From assembly GCA_025618425.1 (NCBI GenBank), contig CM046832.1:49792026-49856025 (forward strand): a stretch of 64,000 nt of DNA, given 5' to 3'. Below, in pieces: positions 24,292 through 37,600 of the stretch. Each line of letters begins with the position of its first letter. Position 1 is the first letter of the stretch. Below the pieces are notes generated by a model that was not told where the DNA came from, ran no database searches, and worked only from the letters and a program-made list of their open reading frames with translations. Both the position numbers and the translations under genes were made by a program. The DNA comes from Heliocidaris tuberculata (lineage: Eukaryota; Echinodermata; Echinoidea; Camarodonta; Echinometridae).

Positions 24292-25204
24292 GCACAAATA
24301 TTACCATTCTTGGAAAATAGACGTACAAAGTCTTATTGAATACATAAACTTATATTGTACGAAACGAAACAAAACAAAAACAATGCCTATATCAAACATG
24401 CATGATATCATTTGAAAAAACAATTCTTTTCGATTATAATTATTTGCAGTAAATATTCAAGGTTTTATATAAGGGAGAAAAAACCATACAAACCCTATAA
24501 ACAAAACAACACAAAATAGAAGGAAAGAGAGAGATGAAAACTTCATTGTCCACAGTTCTATACTTTGAAATAATCTTGTAGATTGGATTTAAAAGTTTGG
24601 ATTGTAAAAACACTACGGGTATATGATGGCAATTTGTTGTATAATGAAGCTCCTCTGTAGTAGAATTTTCTTTTACAGTTATTGGTTCTCGGTTGTGGGA
24701 GACTGAAGTTACCTATAATACATGTCTTGTTTAACATGTTTAATAGGAAAAGGGCGTTTGATATAATTATAAAGGTACAAGATCATTTAAAATTTAGAAC
24801 ATTCTTCTGGACGGACACTCAATCTCTTCCATTTTAAAATTAAAGTAGAGGTATGGGAATATGGATTTATCTTTTATATGATTCTACCTGCTCTGTTCTG
24901 AAGTTTTTGTATCAAATCTAAATATCTCTTAAGGGCAGACTACTAAATTATATCTGCGTAGGCAAAATGGGGAAGAATAATAGAAAAATATACAATTTTT
25001 GAAATAGATTCATTAACAAAATACCTCAATCATTCCAAAATCATTTTGCCTATTTTTGAGCACATCTTTTCAACTTGATTATTCCATTTAAGCTCTTTAT
25101 CAATAAAAAATACAAGATATATTTTGACAGTGTCTACGTTCTTAACTTTTGTATTATGAATTTTAAAATCTAAATCACTGTGCCTTGCTAACGTCTCCTT
25201 CCAA

Positions 25205-25672
25205 TTATAACATACCTACAGTTTTGGTACAATTTAGTTTCAATTTATTTTTATTCATCCACTGGATTACTTTGGCGAGTTCGTCATTTAAAGCTGTTTC
25301 GACGACTTTCGGATCTTTATCAGAAAAATATAAATCGGTATCATCTGCATATAAATGAAATAAACATTTGTCAAATAAAGAAGCTAAGTATATTACAAAG
25401 AGAACTGGCTCGATCAAGCTCCCCTGGGGCACTCCATTATTAACTGAGTATTCTTCTGAAAACGCATTATTAATAAAAATTGTAATTTTTCTGTTTGGTA
25501 AATAACTTGTAAACCAGTCTAGAGATTTTTCAACTATACTAATCCGTGACAGTTTGAATAAAAGTAGCTCGTGGTTAACCATATCTAAAGCTTTTTGTAA
25601 ATCTATAAATATCGCCCCGGTGTATTGCCCATTAGCCATAGCTTGGAGCCAGTCGTCAGTTACTCTAATCAA
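25205..25672 (-). pseudogene. LINE reverse transcriptase fragment
   Basis: 155 codons covering RT blocks: IFIDLQKALDMVNHELL (palm block with the first catalytic Asp), NNGVPQGSLIEPVLF, and the catalytic YADDTDLYF. These are diagnostic of non-LTR retrotransposon RT. Neighbouring RT and endonuclease sequence continues in other frames with stops, so the copy is inactive as it stands. Confidence 0.9.
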
Positions 25673-27063
25673 TGCTGTTGTGATTGAGTGCTTTGCTCTA
25701 AATCCGGATTGCTCTGGGACTAATGCTGTATTGGTCTATAGTTATCAGGATTTGATTTGTCACCTTTTTTTATGTAAATGAATTATTTTGGCTATCTTCC
25801 ATAAGGCTGGTACTTTTCCGTCTAGGATTGACTTATTAATTAAGATCTAATTAGTTCGTTTGCACATTTAAAAAAAATAAAAGTCGATATACCATCAGCA
25901 CCAATAGATTTCTTATTTTTAGCTTAAATTTTTTTTTAAAACATCTTCCTCCTTTACTGTATGTAAAATGAACAAGTTATCAGCATCATATAAGCATTAA
26001 CAGAATAATTTACACTTTCACTCAATTCATTGATTAAATCTTTCGCTACATTTGCAAAATGAAAATTAAATCTGTTAGCACCACTTAGAGTGTCATTAGA
26101 TGAAATGGAGATAGTTGATAAAGGGCTTTCATTTGTAGTAAGTGATTTTAAAACCTTCCGAGAATGAATTCTGCTTTGAGTTTTACATAATTTATCAGAA
26201 TAATATTTCTTTGTAAACTTTCGATTTCCTGATGTAAAACTTTATTCATCAAGCGTCTATATTCTTTCCAAAACTTTTCATCTTTTTTTCGAAATAGCTT
26301 TCTTTTTTATTTTATCTCTATCCTTCACTAATTCAAAAGGTGATTCATTCAACCAGGGGGATTGTTTGTTTCTTCTTCTTTTAGTTTTATAAGGCATAAA
26401 TTTATCTATATATAACATTAAGAAAAAATTCTTTCCATTCATTAGCTACTTCATCAATGTCTTTAAATGCCCTAATTTCACTCCAAGGTTGATTTTTTTT
26501 AATATTGGACTTAAAAGCTTCAATATCTATATTTGTACGCTTTTTAAAAGTAACATATATTTCATTCGTGACATTAACTCAATTGGATTTCCATACAATG
26601 AAACTAATTGATGCTAGTGATCACTAAGGCCATTGTAAATGACACCCCTCGACTTAATTTTATCTATAGAAGTAGTAACCATGCATGCGATCTATTAAAG
26701 TTGATGAACAGTTTACAAATCGAGTGCATTGTGTAGTAATCATTTGATCCATGGAATGAATACTATTAATTTGATTATAATTCTTAGTCTGCCAATTTAT
26801 TTGGTTGTTTTACAATATCACAGTTTCTATCACCCATCAATATTAAATGTCAATCAAATCCTGCTGCAAATGATATTTCTTCTTAATAATCAAAAGTTTC
26901 ATTTTTAGAATTATAGGAGGTCTATACCAACTGATAAATATAATAGATTGTATATTCTTTAATCTGATAGTAATAGATATAGCCTCGAGATGTGAAAGAG
27001 GATGGTGCTGTCATACTGTATGAATAAGACTTTCATGTATAAAAATAGCAACTCCCCCTCCAA

Positions 27064-27189
27064 GGGCCTGTGACATAAAGAGATAAATCAATCTTACGAT
27101 TGATATCAATCGTAAGTCTATGGCAAACCATGTACTGAAGAGTTACAATTGACTGTAAGATTGATTGCATCTCTTTATGTTACAGGCCC
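27064..27189. mobile_element. MITE inserted in the LINE
   Basis: Ends GGGCCTGTGACATAAAGAG and CTCTTTATGTTACAGGCCC are inverted with one mismatch. A second inner palindrome (CTTACGATTGATATCAATCG) is present. It interrupts the endonuclease part of the LINE. Confidence 0.75.
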
Positions 27190-27230
27190 CAGATCTGTTT
27201 CTATCCTTTCTATTACATAAACACGATAAA

Positions 27231-27416
27231 AACTATTTTCGAAAAATCAACTCAAGGCAATTTCAATAGCCCTGTCTATCACCTTTAGAAATGTGCGAAC
27301 ATTACAATGGCGTATATTACGTAATCTGAACCTGATTTCTATGGGCAGTACAATAGGCCTTTGAAATTGCCCTTGAGTTTATTTTTCGAAAGTAGTTTTA
27401 TCTTGTTCATAATGGA
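27231..27416. mobile_element. Foldback element inserted in the LINE
   Basis: Inverted arms: ACTATTTTCGAAAAATCAAC with CAAGGCAATTTCAA on the left, and TTGAAATTGCCCTTGAGTTT with TTTTCGAAAGTAGTTTT on the right. The interior is about 85 bp. Confidence 0.65.
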
Positions 27417-27669
27417 GTATTTATATTTCAATACTTCTAATGCTATTATCCAGTCTAGTTTCATTTAGTGCAAAAATGTGGATTTGATTTTTCATGACAA
27501 TATATCGCAATTCATCAATATTTTTTAATAGACTGGCAATGTTTAGATGAACAAATCTGAGACCCTTAGTTGATAGTTCTGTATAATAAGAGCTGTCTTT
27601 ATGAACTTTCTGCTTAAAAATTGTTTTAAATCATCAAGTGGATTAGCTACAACTTCGATTGATTCTGTA

Positions 27670-27867
27670 TCATAGAATTTTCATCATAAAATGGTAATTC
27701 ATAATACATTTCGGACATTTCCAATCAAAAAATAATTCAGATATGTCACCATACACTTTTATAGGAATACTGGCGCATGAAATATGAACCCAAGCATTAC
27801 ATGAAGTACAAAGCAGTGCTTTAATCTGATAACTGCTGTGAATGAATAGTATTAACTCCTCCATCAA
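27670..27867 (-). pseudogene. PHD-like zinc motif of the LINE (ORF1-type remnant)
   Basis: 65 codons containing LLCTSCNAWVHISCASI and, 25 residues later, WKCPKC. This is the Cys-x2-Cys / Trp-x-His-x2-Cys / Trp-x-Cys-x2-Cys order of the second half of a PHD finger. Such fingers occur in ORF1 of some CR1-like LINEs (from memory). Being upstream of the endonuclease and RT on the same strand supports that reading. The first half of the finger is missing or in another frame. Confidence 0.55.
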
Positions 27868-28557
27868 AAGTCATTGCTTCTCAATATAGACTTCGTATTT
27901 TTCTCATATGCCTCTCATTAATCTTTTTGTTCCTTTCGAAAAATCATAAGTCGATTCTTACATTTTCGAGTGGTGCTTAGAGACTGTAATTATGTAGATA
28001 ATGATTATCCTTTACGAACTGTTTTCACTTTCCAATGACATGATTATTTACAGAGATATGTCTGTATAAATTTGCGTTATTTTCACTTTCGTCTCCTTTA
28101 TATATTATTGACAATACATCCCAGTTCAATATATTAATCACAACCACTCAAGCAAGTATATCCAATAGAATTATCCGACAATCGAATAACTTTATAAATT
28201 GTTCACCTGATCACCAAGATATTTATTCCATGATTTGAAGCTGTGCCAAATTCTATGAAGTCTATTATCACCAGACTGTGAAAGGTAACATTTTCTTGAA
28301 AAGGTAGAAAGAAATTTTCATGCTATTATTTCATTTTATTTCATTTTATTTTGTTTTATTCTATTTTATTTCATTAGTATTATCATTTTTTTTAAATTAA
28401 ACGTATAAATATAACATGCCTAGCACATGCTATTGAGTGATCACTGCATCTTTGTTTATATCATTTACATGCAATACATGATGATCGTATTTTATCTCAG
28501 CTATATAGGGTAAATATTGATTTACCATGCATACCACATTAATCTTGTTCCTTTCAG
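27868..28557. other. Region before the astacin leader exon
   Basis: AT-rich with a short (ATTTC)n-like run at about 28326-28376. It should hold the intron before the leader exon, and possibly the promoter or an upstream 5' UTR exon, but none could be placed. It ends in the acceptor TTCCTTTCAG at 28557. Confidence 0.4.
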
Positions 28558-28572
28558 CTCCTTCCGAACAAT

Positions 28573-28638
28573 ATGGCTCGATCCAGTTTACTCCAGTTGT
28601 CAGTTTTACTCTACTTGAGCATTTTGGCTGCAACAGAA
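28573..28638 (+). CDS. Astacin exon 1: signal peptide
   Basis: The acceptor TTCCTTTCAG ends at 28557. It is followed by 15 nt of leader, then ATG and 22 codons ([20 protein letters not shown] core), then the donor GAA|GTAAGG. It ends in phase 0, as exon 2 needs. It is 52/66 nt identical to the first 22 codons of the Toll-like receptor at 6322. Confidence 0.8.
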
Positions 28639-31600
28639 GTAAGGCACCCACCTTTCCTAGTCTTTTCCACAGAGATATTTCGATCCTACACAGTTGCATT
28701 ATTTGTTATTTGAAGCGAAGGCGGTGGAGGAGCAATTTGCCTTGGCAAAGAAAACACCCCGAAATTGTTGAAAAATACCCCAAATCAGTGATAATTATTT
28801 TCCATCTTCTGTAAGCACCAACGGAGCCAACTATGCACATAGATTGGGAAACTCGGTTTCAGCTGGACACACTGGCGCACAATCTTTGTTGTGTGCTTGC
28901 CGAACAAAACAACATACCGTATTGTGCCCAACTTGCACTAAACATGCTAAATGTATGCCCGGGGGGGGGGGGGGGGGGGAGCACTCAGTATATAGTGTGC
29001 GGTGGGTATGTGCCGCAGAGAAGACCCCCATTTTTACACTCAAATTTCTGTTCCAAAGCATACCCTTTTTTCTTGTTGAGAAAAAAAAAGAGAGAAAACC
29101 GTTCCAAAGCACCTCTTTTTTTTTTTTTAATTCCGTCGTTCCGGCCCTTCTGGCCCGCACCGGCCCGTATCGAAGAATATCATTTTTTTGTGAAAAATTG
29201 AAAACGAGTTTCATTCATGGGTGTCGATCCCGGGGTGATGGGGGTATATATCCCCCCAAAATTTGAGGTGGGGATGGCCTGTATTATCATCCCCCAATAT
29301 TTTTGGATAAAATGAATAAGAATTATGATACATTAACTTAAAACTAATAATTTCAATGTGAAAATATCGAAGAAAATTCGTTCGCTCGCATTGTTCTCAA
29401 TTAAGGGGTTCCGTCCACTGGCGTAGATCCGTGTATTCCTTCTTTTCATTAAAAACCATTTTGGGATGCTCTAAAATGCAATTATTTTCTTTCAGGATCT
29501 CGTAATTTTGCGCCCCCAGTATATAGTTCTTAAATAGCTTAAAGGGTTCAAAAAGTTTGAAAAAATAAAGATGTAATTGCTTTGCTTCCTATATCATGTG
29601 AGTTTCATATGACTCCTGCTAAATATTGCTCCCCCAATGTAGGATAAAGTGTATAAAACAGCATTTGCAAAGGTTCAGCTTTTGAAAGAAATCTCAACTT
29701 CAGGTCGCCTTGCTGAATTTCTCGACTCTTTCTCAAGCCTATATGGTTTCCGTAAGTTTTGCTCCTCATTGTAGAAGTAAGTGAATAGAAACCCGTTTAT
29801 CAATGTATAAAATTCGAACTTCTTTACAGCTCAACTGCTGTGGTCAATATCGCCAAATTTCCTGAGTAATATGCACAAGAAAATGCGTGTTTTAGGGTTT
29901 AAAAAATTTCTTTTTTTTTTAATTACCGCTCGGTCGCTTTGCTCCCTCGCTTGTATAATAACGTAGATAAGTTTGGGGGCGTAACTTCATTGTTTGCCCC
30001 AGGCACCATAATCCCTAGATATGCCACTGGCCTCGCTCCCTCGCCGGTCATCCCCCCCCCCTCAATCGTGAACACGGATCGACACCCCTGGTTTCATTCC
30101 AGGTGCTTAATTCCCTCGGGGCTTTCCCCATTGCTTCCAATCCGGTTCCAGTTCAGTTTTCATTCATGCTGAGCGCATGCATGGGAATTAAACCCGCTTA
30201 ATATGAATACACACATCATAGACTTTCATGACACACAGCGTACATAGCTAATGGGAGCTTGTGGGAACCAGTTCCGTAGCATCATATTTATATTGTAATC
30301 CAGTTCCAAAGACCCCCTTTTTCCAAAATGTTAGCAGTTCCGAAGACTATCCTTTTTATGAAACGCTCGTTCCGAAGCCCCCGTTTTTTGTCTTGCCTGC
30401 TGCACATACCTACCACTTTTGGGGTCGAGTGCCCCCCCCCTTCAAGTGCCGCCCAGGGCACGTGCCCCCTCTGCCCCTCCCCCCCCCCCCCCCCCCCCCC
30501 GTAGATACGCCACTTAATGTACGACACATGCTCATGCGAATCATGGGCAATATATTGCACTAACCAAATTTCTAATTTCAGTCCTGGTCCAAATACTTTA
30601 ACTTACCCTACCTCCTACCCCCAAACCTTATCTAAAACCCATTTTGCAAGCCTACCCCTAATCTTATACCTTTGACGAAATAAAGCACAGAGCAACTGTC
30701 GCAAAAAGTCGTTATTACAGACCACTGGTTTAGCTAATCAGTAACCCTTTGTCCCCCTCCCCCTCAATCGAATGGGGATAATAGTAAAGAGAGAGATGGG
30801 GGAGAAAAACATTTGAAAAGAAAGATAAAAGAGGGAGTAGGAGCTGAAGGAACTATGAAAAGAAGTATGAAAGCACGATAAAAATGCACTATCCGCAAAT
30901 CATAAATTTTATGCCTACTAGACAGCGGCAGGCTCCAGATTTTTACTCCTATAAACATGGAAGTAGTATTTTACTTTTTTATTTTCCAATTCCGCATCAA
31001 AATGGAAGTAGTATTTTAATTTTTCCACAGGAAAACACTGCTTGCTTATTTTCATAAAGAAAGCCCCTTTGGTAATTATAAAAGAAGTCGTTTACCCGCC
31101 TTCTGCTAATTTACACGAAAATACATAATAATCCCTGGTTAAAATGAAGATCCCGTCCTTTCAGATCTTTGCCCACACTAAAAATACGCTTTACGCTGCC
31201 ATATTCAATAACGACACTAGACTCATATCAAAGAGCACATTAAGTAAAACAAAAACAAACAAAACAAAACAAAACGACAAAAAATAGAAGAAAAAAAGCA
31301 GCACAAGCAGCAACTTCGTACTACAAACTGATTTATTCTAATCTTGTAACTCTTCCGCAGTGGCGTATCTGCACATTGGCGTCAGGAGGGGCAAAACATC
31401 CAAGCTTATGGTGATCAATGTATTCTCTTTGTGGGCCCTAAGTTGCATGGACGGAAGGGGGTAGGGTGGCGGACGTTACATTTCCGTATCCCTTCTTCAT
31501 TTTAAAAACAATAATATTATAGTTCGATTTCGACATGACGTTATTTGTTCAATATTGTAGTATAGCGGTATTCAATGAACTCGTAAAGTTATTTGCGAGC

Positions 31601-34600
31601 GAGCGGAGAGAACGGACTCAGTTTAGGCTACATTTCCTTTTGAACTACAATTTTTTGACAGCTGCATTATGGTATGTATTTCTAATCTATGTATACTGAA
31701 AAAAACTCCTTGTAAAATTTTAACACAAAAAGTTTTAAACTTTACCAGAGTTCCGGGTTGACCGGTAGCCAACACAAATCTGGTAATTTTTACCCTGTTG
31801 CCTGGTTATTTCAAGCGCATCTTCTCTAATCAAATTACCAAATTCCTGGTGAACTAATGCGATTATACACGGAAAATTTTTAACCAGGCGTTTTGTGTGT
31901 GTATGTTTGAGCATATTCAAACTGAACGACATTCAATTTTGTCTGTTGGTGTTTACCTATTCAGGGGCCGCGGAGGGTTTTTGAAAGTGGGGGGCTGATC
32001 TGATCTGATCTGTTAAATTGAAAGTAATAAAAAAAATCATATTTTGAAAACGTTGGGGTGGAATTCGTATAATGCTCAGAGTAGAGACAAAATATAAAAA
32101 TCTCCTGAATGAGGTGCCTATTCGCATTTTCCCGGCTATAACAAAATCTATGAAGGCTGAACTGCGGCTAAACATAACTCTCGCCGACTCGCAGGCTGAA
32201 ACAATGGAAATACACTGAGATAGACCCTTTAAAAGTACACAAAAACAAGCTCAATTCAGCCTATGAGTAAAATTGAAAACCCTATGAATATTAAACATCA
32301 TTTGCCTTCTTAAGATTTACAGAGGACAGTTACTCGATTTTATATGAATTTCTCTAATCAATTTTTATCCTATTAACTTTGCTCCTCCTCACAAGAATAC
32401 ATTACAAGTGGATGAATTACTTATGTGTCCCCAATAAGGTACACATTAATTTTGTTGGGCAAGCACATAACAATGAAATCAGTGATCGTCAGAATGTGTC
32501 TAGCTGAAACCGAGTTTCCCAATATATGTGTATAGTTGGCTCTGTTTGTGCTTATGGAAAATGGAAAATAATTATCATTGATTTTGGGTATTTTCCAACA
32601 CTTTCCATCACAGTGACATTACCATGATTACCGATTCGCCAATTTGAATTTCCCATAGTGATTACAACTTTCCAAAATTCATAACTTCCTTATTGCTTGT
32701 CCGATTTCGTTCAAACTTTTCACCAATCTGCTTCTCTGATTTTTCCTCTTTCTTGGAGAACAACTTGCCATTAAGGGTGGATTTCCCTTTGAAAAAAATT
32801 GGGGTAACACTACACTATACAGCACTTTCATCGAGAAAAGCGTAACTTACTTAGAAAAAAATAGTATCATTATTACTGCTAATAATTTACATTTATAGTA
32901 TCTTTACCAATCTGTTGTAATTATTGTTATCATTATTTTGTTAACATATTTACCAATGAAAAACGAGATTTAATGAGATTCAGCACTAGCATATTTGAGG
33001 GGGCAAGGAGGCAGTCCCCCACCCCCCTGAAAATTTTCTAACGAAGAAAAAAAAAATAATAAGTGACTTTTTAGTTAGGTGACGAAATTACTGAAAGGTA
33101 AATAATCATCAAATTGCTGTTAAAACATCATGAATAAAGGACATTTTCTCAAAAATTTTTCTGCTCGGCCGTGATGCGAGCTCCCAAAACGGTGTTGTTA
33201 GGGAGAGGTTATGAAGCCAAATTTTAAGACAATTAAGAGAATAGTGAAAAGGCTCTGGCGTTCATGTATATATAGGTAAACCCGAATAGAGGAAATTGAA
33301 CGCCGTTTTTATGTTACGAATTGAAGTTAATCCGAAATATGCTCAAACGTACATATCAATTGATTATATAAGCACTATGAATAATGCACCTGCCCCAAAA
33401 CTGTAATTTAAAAGGTAATGTAGCAAAAAATGTTGCTCGTTCGCTTCGCTCCTCTTGGATAGCGTTGTCACTAATTGCACTAGATATTCAACATAAACTA
33501 TAATATCGAAATGAAATCATAATTTTTTAATCCCCTCCCCCCTACACACACGAAACCATAATTTTGTAGTATAACGATTAGCTTTCAAGTGATGTGAAAT
33601 GCACAGTATCAATATGCCCTAATGTAAATTTTCTCGTTTGCCGTATTCCTAACAGAAAACAAACAAAACAAAAAAGAAACGTACATGCAGTTTATAATAT
33701 GCAATAAAGTCATATAGATAATTCATGCTGAACTCTTAAGCATGAAAACAAGTATTTTCGACACAATACTTAAAGGTAGTAGCCCTCATTTGCAAAACAG
33801 CACCAATTCGTCTCAGAGTTGGCATGGAGTTTGGATATGGTTACAGTAACACGTGTACAAAGTATCATTTCAGTCGGCCTTCTATTTCGGTAAAAACAAA
33901 TAAAAATATAACATCATGTTCCTTCAGGGGACCGTTTCATGAAAGATGTCAGCTCTGACAAGTTCAGTAATATCCTTGGTTCTGATTGGCTGAGAAGCAC
34001 TGGCCACTGACTGTTACTATGGTAACTGTCAGAATCTGACAACTTGTCAGAGCTGACATCTTTCATGAAACGGTCCCCAGATTACCTCTTGTTCAACGGT
34101 ACTGATACAACCCCTCGCTGCTTAATTTTGACATTCGTTAAAGCGTCGGGACGACGCTTTTAGAAATTGAGCTTAAAATCCTACTTTTCTCTCTTAAATG
34201 GAATATTTTTGACAAAAGACGATAGGTGAGGTATGGTACTGTTATAACTTGTCTGTTAAGTAATAATGAACCTGTTTTATCCGACTTTCATTTTTGTGGG
34301 GATTGCAAATGAGGGCTAGTACCTTTAAAACATAGAAATTGTGGTACTATTCTTAATATTCCGGCTTAGCTTGTTCCATTCATTTATACAAAACCAAAAG
34401 AATTAACTCAATGTAATATCAGTTGTATCAGTTGATGCATTAAATTTTTCTTAACATCTGAGTTTGCTACAAATAAATCTTTTAATAAACAAGGTTGTGT
34501 ACTCCATTTGATTTTAAACATAAATATCAAACAGTTCAAAGAAACCAATTCAACAAAGGTAAGGGTTGTAGCTGCAAAAATAAAGGGGTACTTGGGTTTT

Positions 34601-37600
34601 AAAATTTGAGTTTTTCATTGACCTAATAACTTTCTTTTGCAAAACTTACGGGTTATTAAGTGGCTTCGAAAAGTATGACCCCATGCAACATTACAATATG
34701 ATAAATGTTGTACAACAACTGAATTATACAGAGTAATCAGAATTTTTGGAGGTAAAATGAACCTCAACTTTTTGGAGAACGCGCTATTAAAATGTGACTT
34801 TCATGATAAATATTCATCTACAATAATATACCAAGAAATTGTACATTTTCACTTCTGGTTACTTGGTGGCCACCAATAACTAAAGGATCAACGTTGCATG
34901 GAATGTTCTTGCCTTTTGGCCTAAAAATAACACCTTTCAAAAATCTTTAACAGCAATTCATAACAACAAAACCAATCATTAATTCGCTGATGATATTAAA
35001 ACCGGAATATTATCATGTGAAAACAAACGAGTATCGGCAGCAAATAATGAATATGGAAATATATTGGAAGTTTTGACTATGTCATTAATACAAATTAAAA
35101 ACAATAAAGGCACCAAAACTGAGCCTTGTGGTACACCATGCCTTATGATAACAGACTGTGATTGACATCATTGACCACAACATACTGCATTCGATCAGAT
35201 AAATAAATTTTTAACCAATCCAATGCAACTCCACCGACACCATAATGTTCAATATTATGGTAAATGGTGTTAAATGCCTTTGACAAATTTAAGAATATGC
35301 CAAGGTAGTCTTTGTCTTTGTCAATAGCACTTAATGATGCTTATTAAATCTAACACACCCATGCTGATAGAAATGTCATTTTTGAAAGCCAAATTGCTGA
35401 GGGGTCAAAATGTTTCTTTGCAATTAAAGATCATTTAATCTTTTGTGTACTATTTTCTTCATTACTTTTGAAAATATTGGTAACAGTGCAAAGGGTCTAT
35501 AACTAACAATACTTTTTTTTATTTCTATTCATTGTAGTGTCACTCTGAGCAACACCACAATGAATTCACAGCTATTATTTTGTAAGCCAGTTGAGCAATC
35601 GGGAAAAAAGGTTACCTTATTTCGTTATGATTGAAATTCATGCATAAGCTATTTATTTATTTCTTTGAAAATATTTCAGATTTTATTATTTTCAGGTTCG
35701 ATGCAAGAATGATGTTCATATCCGCTCTGTTGGGCTTGATACGTGCCCCAAATCACCCCCCCCCCCCCCTCCCTGCTTCATGTTTTAAGGTTGGCTACCA
35801 AATATATGCATAACATTCTTTTGCGCGACTGAGCGAAAATGTGAATATATAATATTTGTTTTGTCTTTTTTCTTTTCTCTCACTCGAACTCTCTCTTCTT
35901 TTTTTTTCTCTCTAACCCCCCCCCCCCCCTCTCTCTGTCTATCTCTCTTTCTTTCTTTCTCTCTCTCTCTCTCTCTCTCTCTTTGCAGACTGAATATTAC
36001 AAAACTGGCGAATTAAACACGTACGGAGTCCCAAACGGACCGGTGAGTATACTTTAGTATGTTCTATATTACATGTATATACATACAAAAAAAATGACTT
36101 TACGATATACAGTGTGTCCAAGAAAAAACGAAACCGGATTTCGTGGCAGAAATTTTCTGTCATTATGAATAATTTCCTTGATGTATGAAAAGCTCTGCTT
36201 CTCTTCTTTCATTTGATGCACAACTTATTTTTCATAATTCACGCATGATTGAATTTATTAAAACATTGGGAAAAGGTGATACCAAAATTTCATTTGCACG
36301 AACAAATTGCTACTTTGAATGAGTTTTTAGAGTAGTAAACGTACTTATTTTGAAAGAAGAAAAACATCACATAAAAATTCATATTTTTCTCTTTTATATG
36401 ACACTTCATGCGTACAAAATGAATGATGTATGCCAGAGAACAAGTAAAATAAAAACATGCTTGATGACTGCCCAAATGAGTGGATAGTTGAGTAAGAGGC
36501 CATTCGGCTTTCCTGACCTAGCAGCTGACAATGGACTTCATGCTTGGGTGCATTTACACAAACATGGGGAATGAAAAGGAACATTAGAGATGGTTGCGGT
36601 ATAAAAAGAAAAATTTCTGCCATGAAATCCGGTTTCGTTTTTTTCTGGGACACACTGTACAGGATAAGAAATTGATAACGTTTTGTAAAATGTTCTACCT
36701 AAAACTTGGAAATGTGAATAAATAATATTTGTTTTGTCTTATTATTTAACCCAATTTTGTATTTCTTGATTATTTTCTCTTATGTGTGCAATTTCTTTCT
36801 GTACAGTACGTGTCATGATTTTTACATCTTTGCTTTCTATCCCTGTTTGAAAATATGTTTGTTTCGATGGCATTCACTTTAAGCATACCATCAATTGACT
36901 AGTCGGTAGGGCCTTAAATCAGTTTGTAAAGATTATTTTATAATTCTTAAATCCCTTCAGGTGGATGTGGCCACTCCAACATTCCAAGGCAAGTTGTATT
37001 TTTGTAAATAATTACTTCTTTAAATATAAATACGCACACGCACGCCCACGCTTCCCCATGTGTGGGTGCGTGTGTGTATGTGTATTTTAGAGAGAGAGAG
37101 ATAGAGAATGCAAGCCTCGAGCATGGTGAGGAATTGATTCCATTCCAGTTTTAGAATGTAAAATGTTAACAATATCGGGTTACTTTGAGGAACACAAATG
37201 TATTGGCGTTCTTGTAAGTGTTTTTATACGTCCGCCCACCAAAGGCGGTGGCGGAGACCTTGTGTTTTCTAGATATCTCAAGAGCCATGTAAGCCATGAA
37301 CTTCTAACTTGGTACGAGTATGTATCGCTACATGGAGACGAACTGATTAGATTTAGGGGTAAGTAGGTCAAAGGTCAAAGGTCCAGAGCTCAATCATTAG
37401 TGATGATTACTAGTTTTTAGCTGCAAACACGTAAATTGTAGTAAGGTAAGCGGAGTTTGGAGACAGGTTATAAGATTAATGATTGTGAAAATTAAAGATA
37501 GCAAAAATTATACATGAAAATAGTAATAATGCATGAACTAATATATGGGAATTATATTGGGGACGCAGTAGCATTCATCATTTTTAAAAGCATGTTTTCG

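Larger units (their letters stand above)
24500..27867 (-). mobile_element. Decayed LINE retrotransposon
   Basis: A minus-strand non-LTR element about 3.4 kb long. Remnants in order: a PHD-like zinc motif (27867-27670), endonuclease remains (MGDRN-type motif near 26840), a spacer with AxVAKDLINEL-like and QSPWLNE-like segments (about 26350-26010), and a reverse transcriptase frame (25672-25205). Frameshifts and stops are frequent outside the two open pieces. The 5' and 3' limits are approximate. It resembles CR1/L2/Jockey-type LINEs, but the clade is not resolved. MITEs are inserted at 27064-27189 and 27231-27416. Confidence 0.75.
28765..32602. repeat. Long inverted repeat in astacin intron 1
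   Basis: About 165 bp at 28765-28926 recurs inverted at 32436-32602. Shared blocks are ATAATTATTTTCCAT, GGAGCCAACTAT or its complement, and TTGGGAAACTCGGTTTCAGC. The arms enclose about 3.5 kb. This may be the ends of one large foldback element or two oppositely oriented copies of a dispersed repeat. Confidence 0.6.

Noticed and set aside
28831..29266. Overlapping frames of 122-140 codons on both strands
   Set aside because: They span a poly-G run and an inverted-repeat arm in astacin intron 1; no motif.
34985..35010. FADD-like motif on the plus strand
   Set aside because: The LINE here is on the minus strand, as shown by ordered RT blocks; the plus-strand match is coincidence.
36989..36996. 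Canonical GT donor four bases after the chosen exon 3 end
   Set aside because: Using it changes the frame and gives a stop in exon 4; the GC donor keeps the frame through to the catalytic domain.
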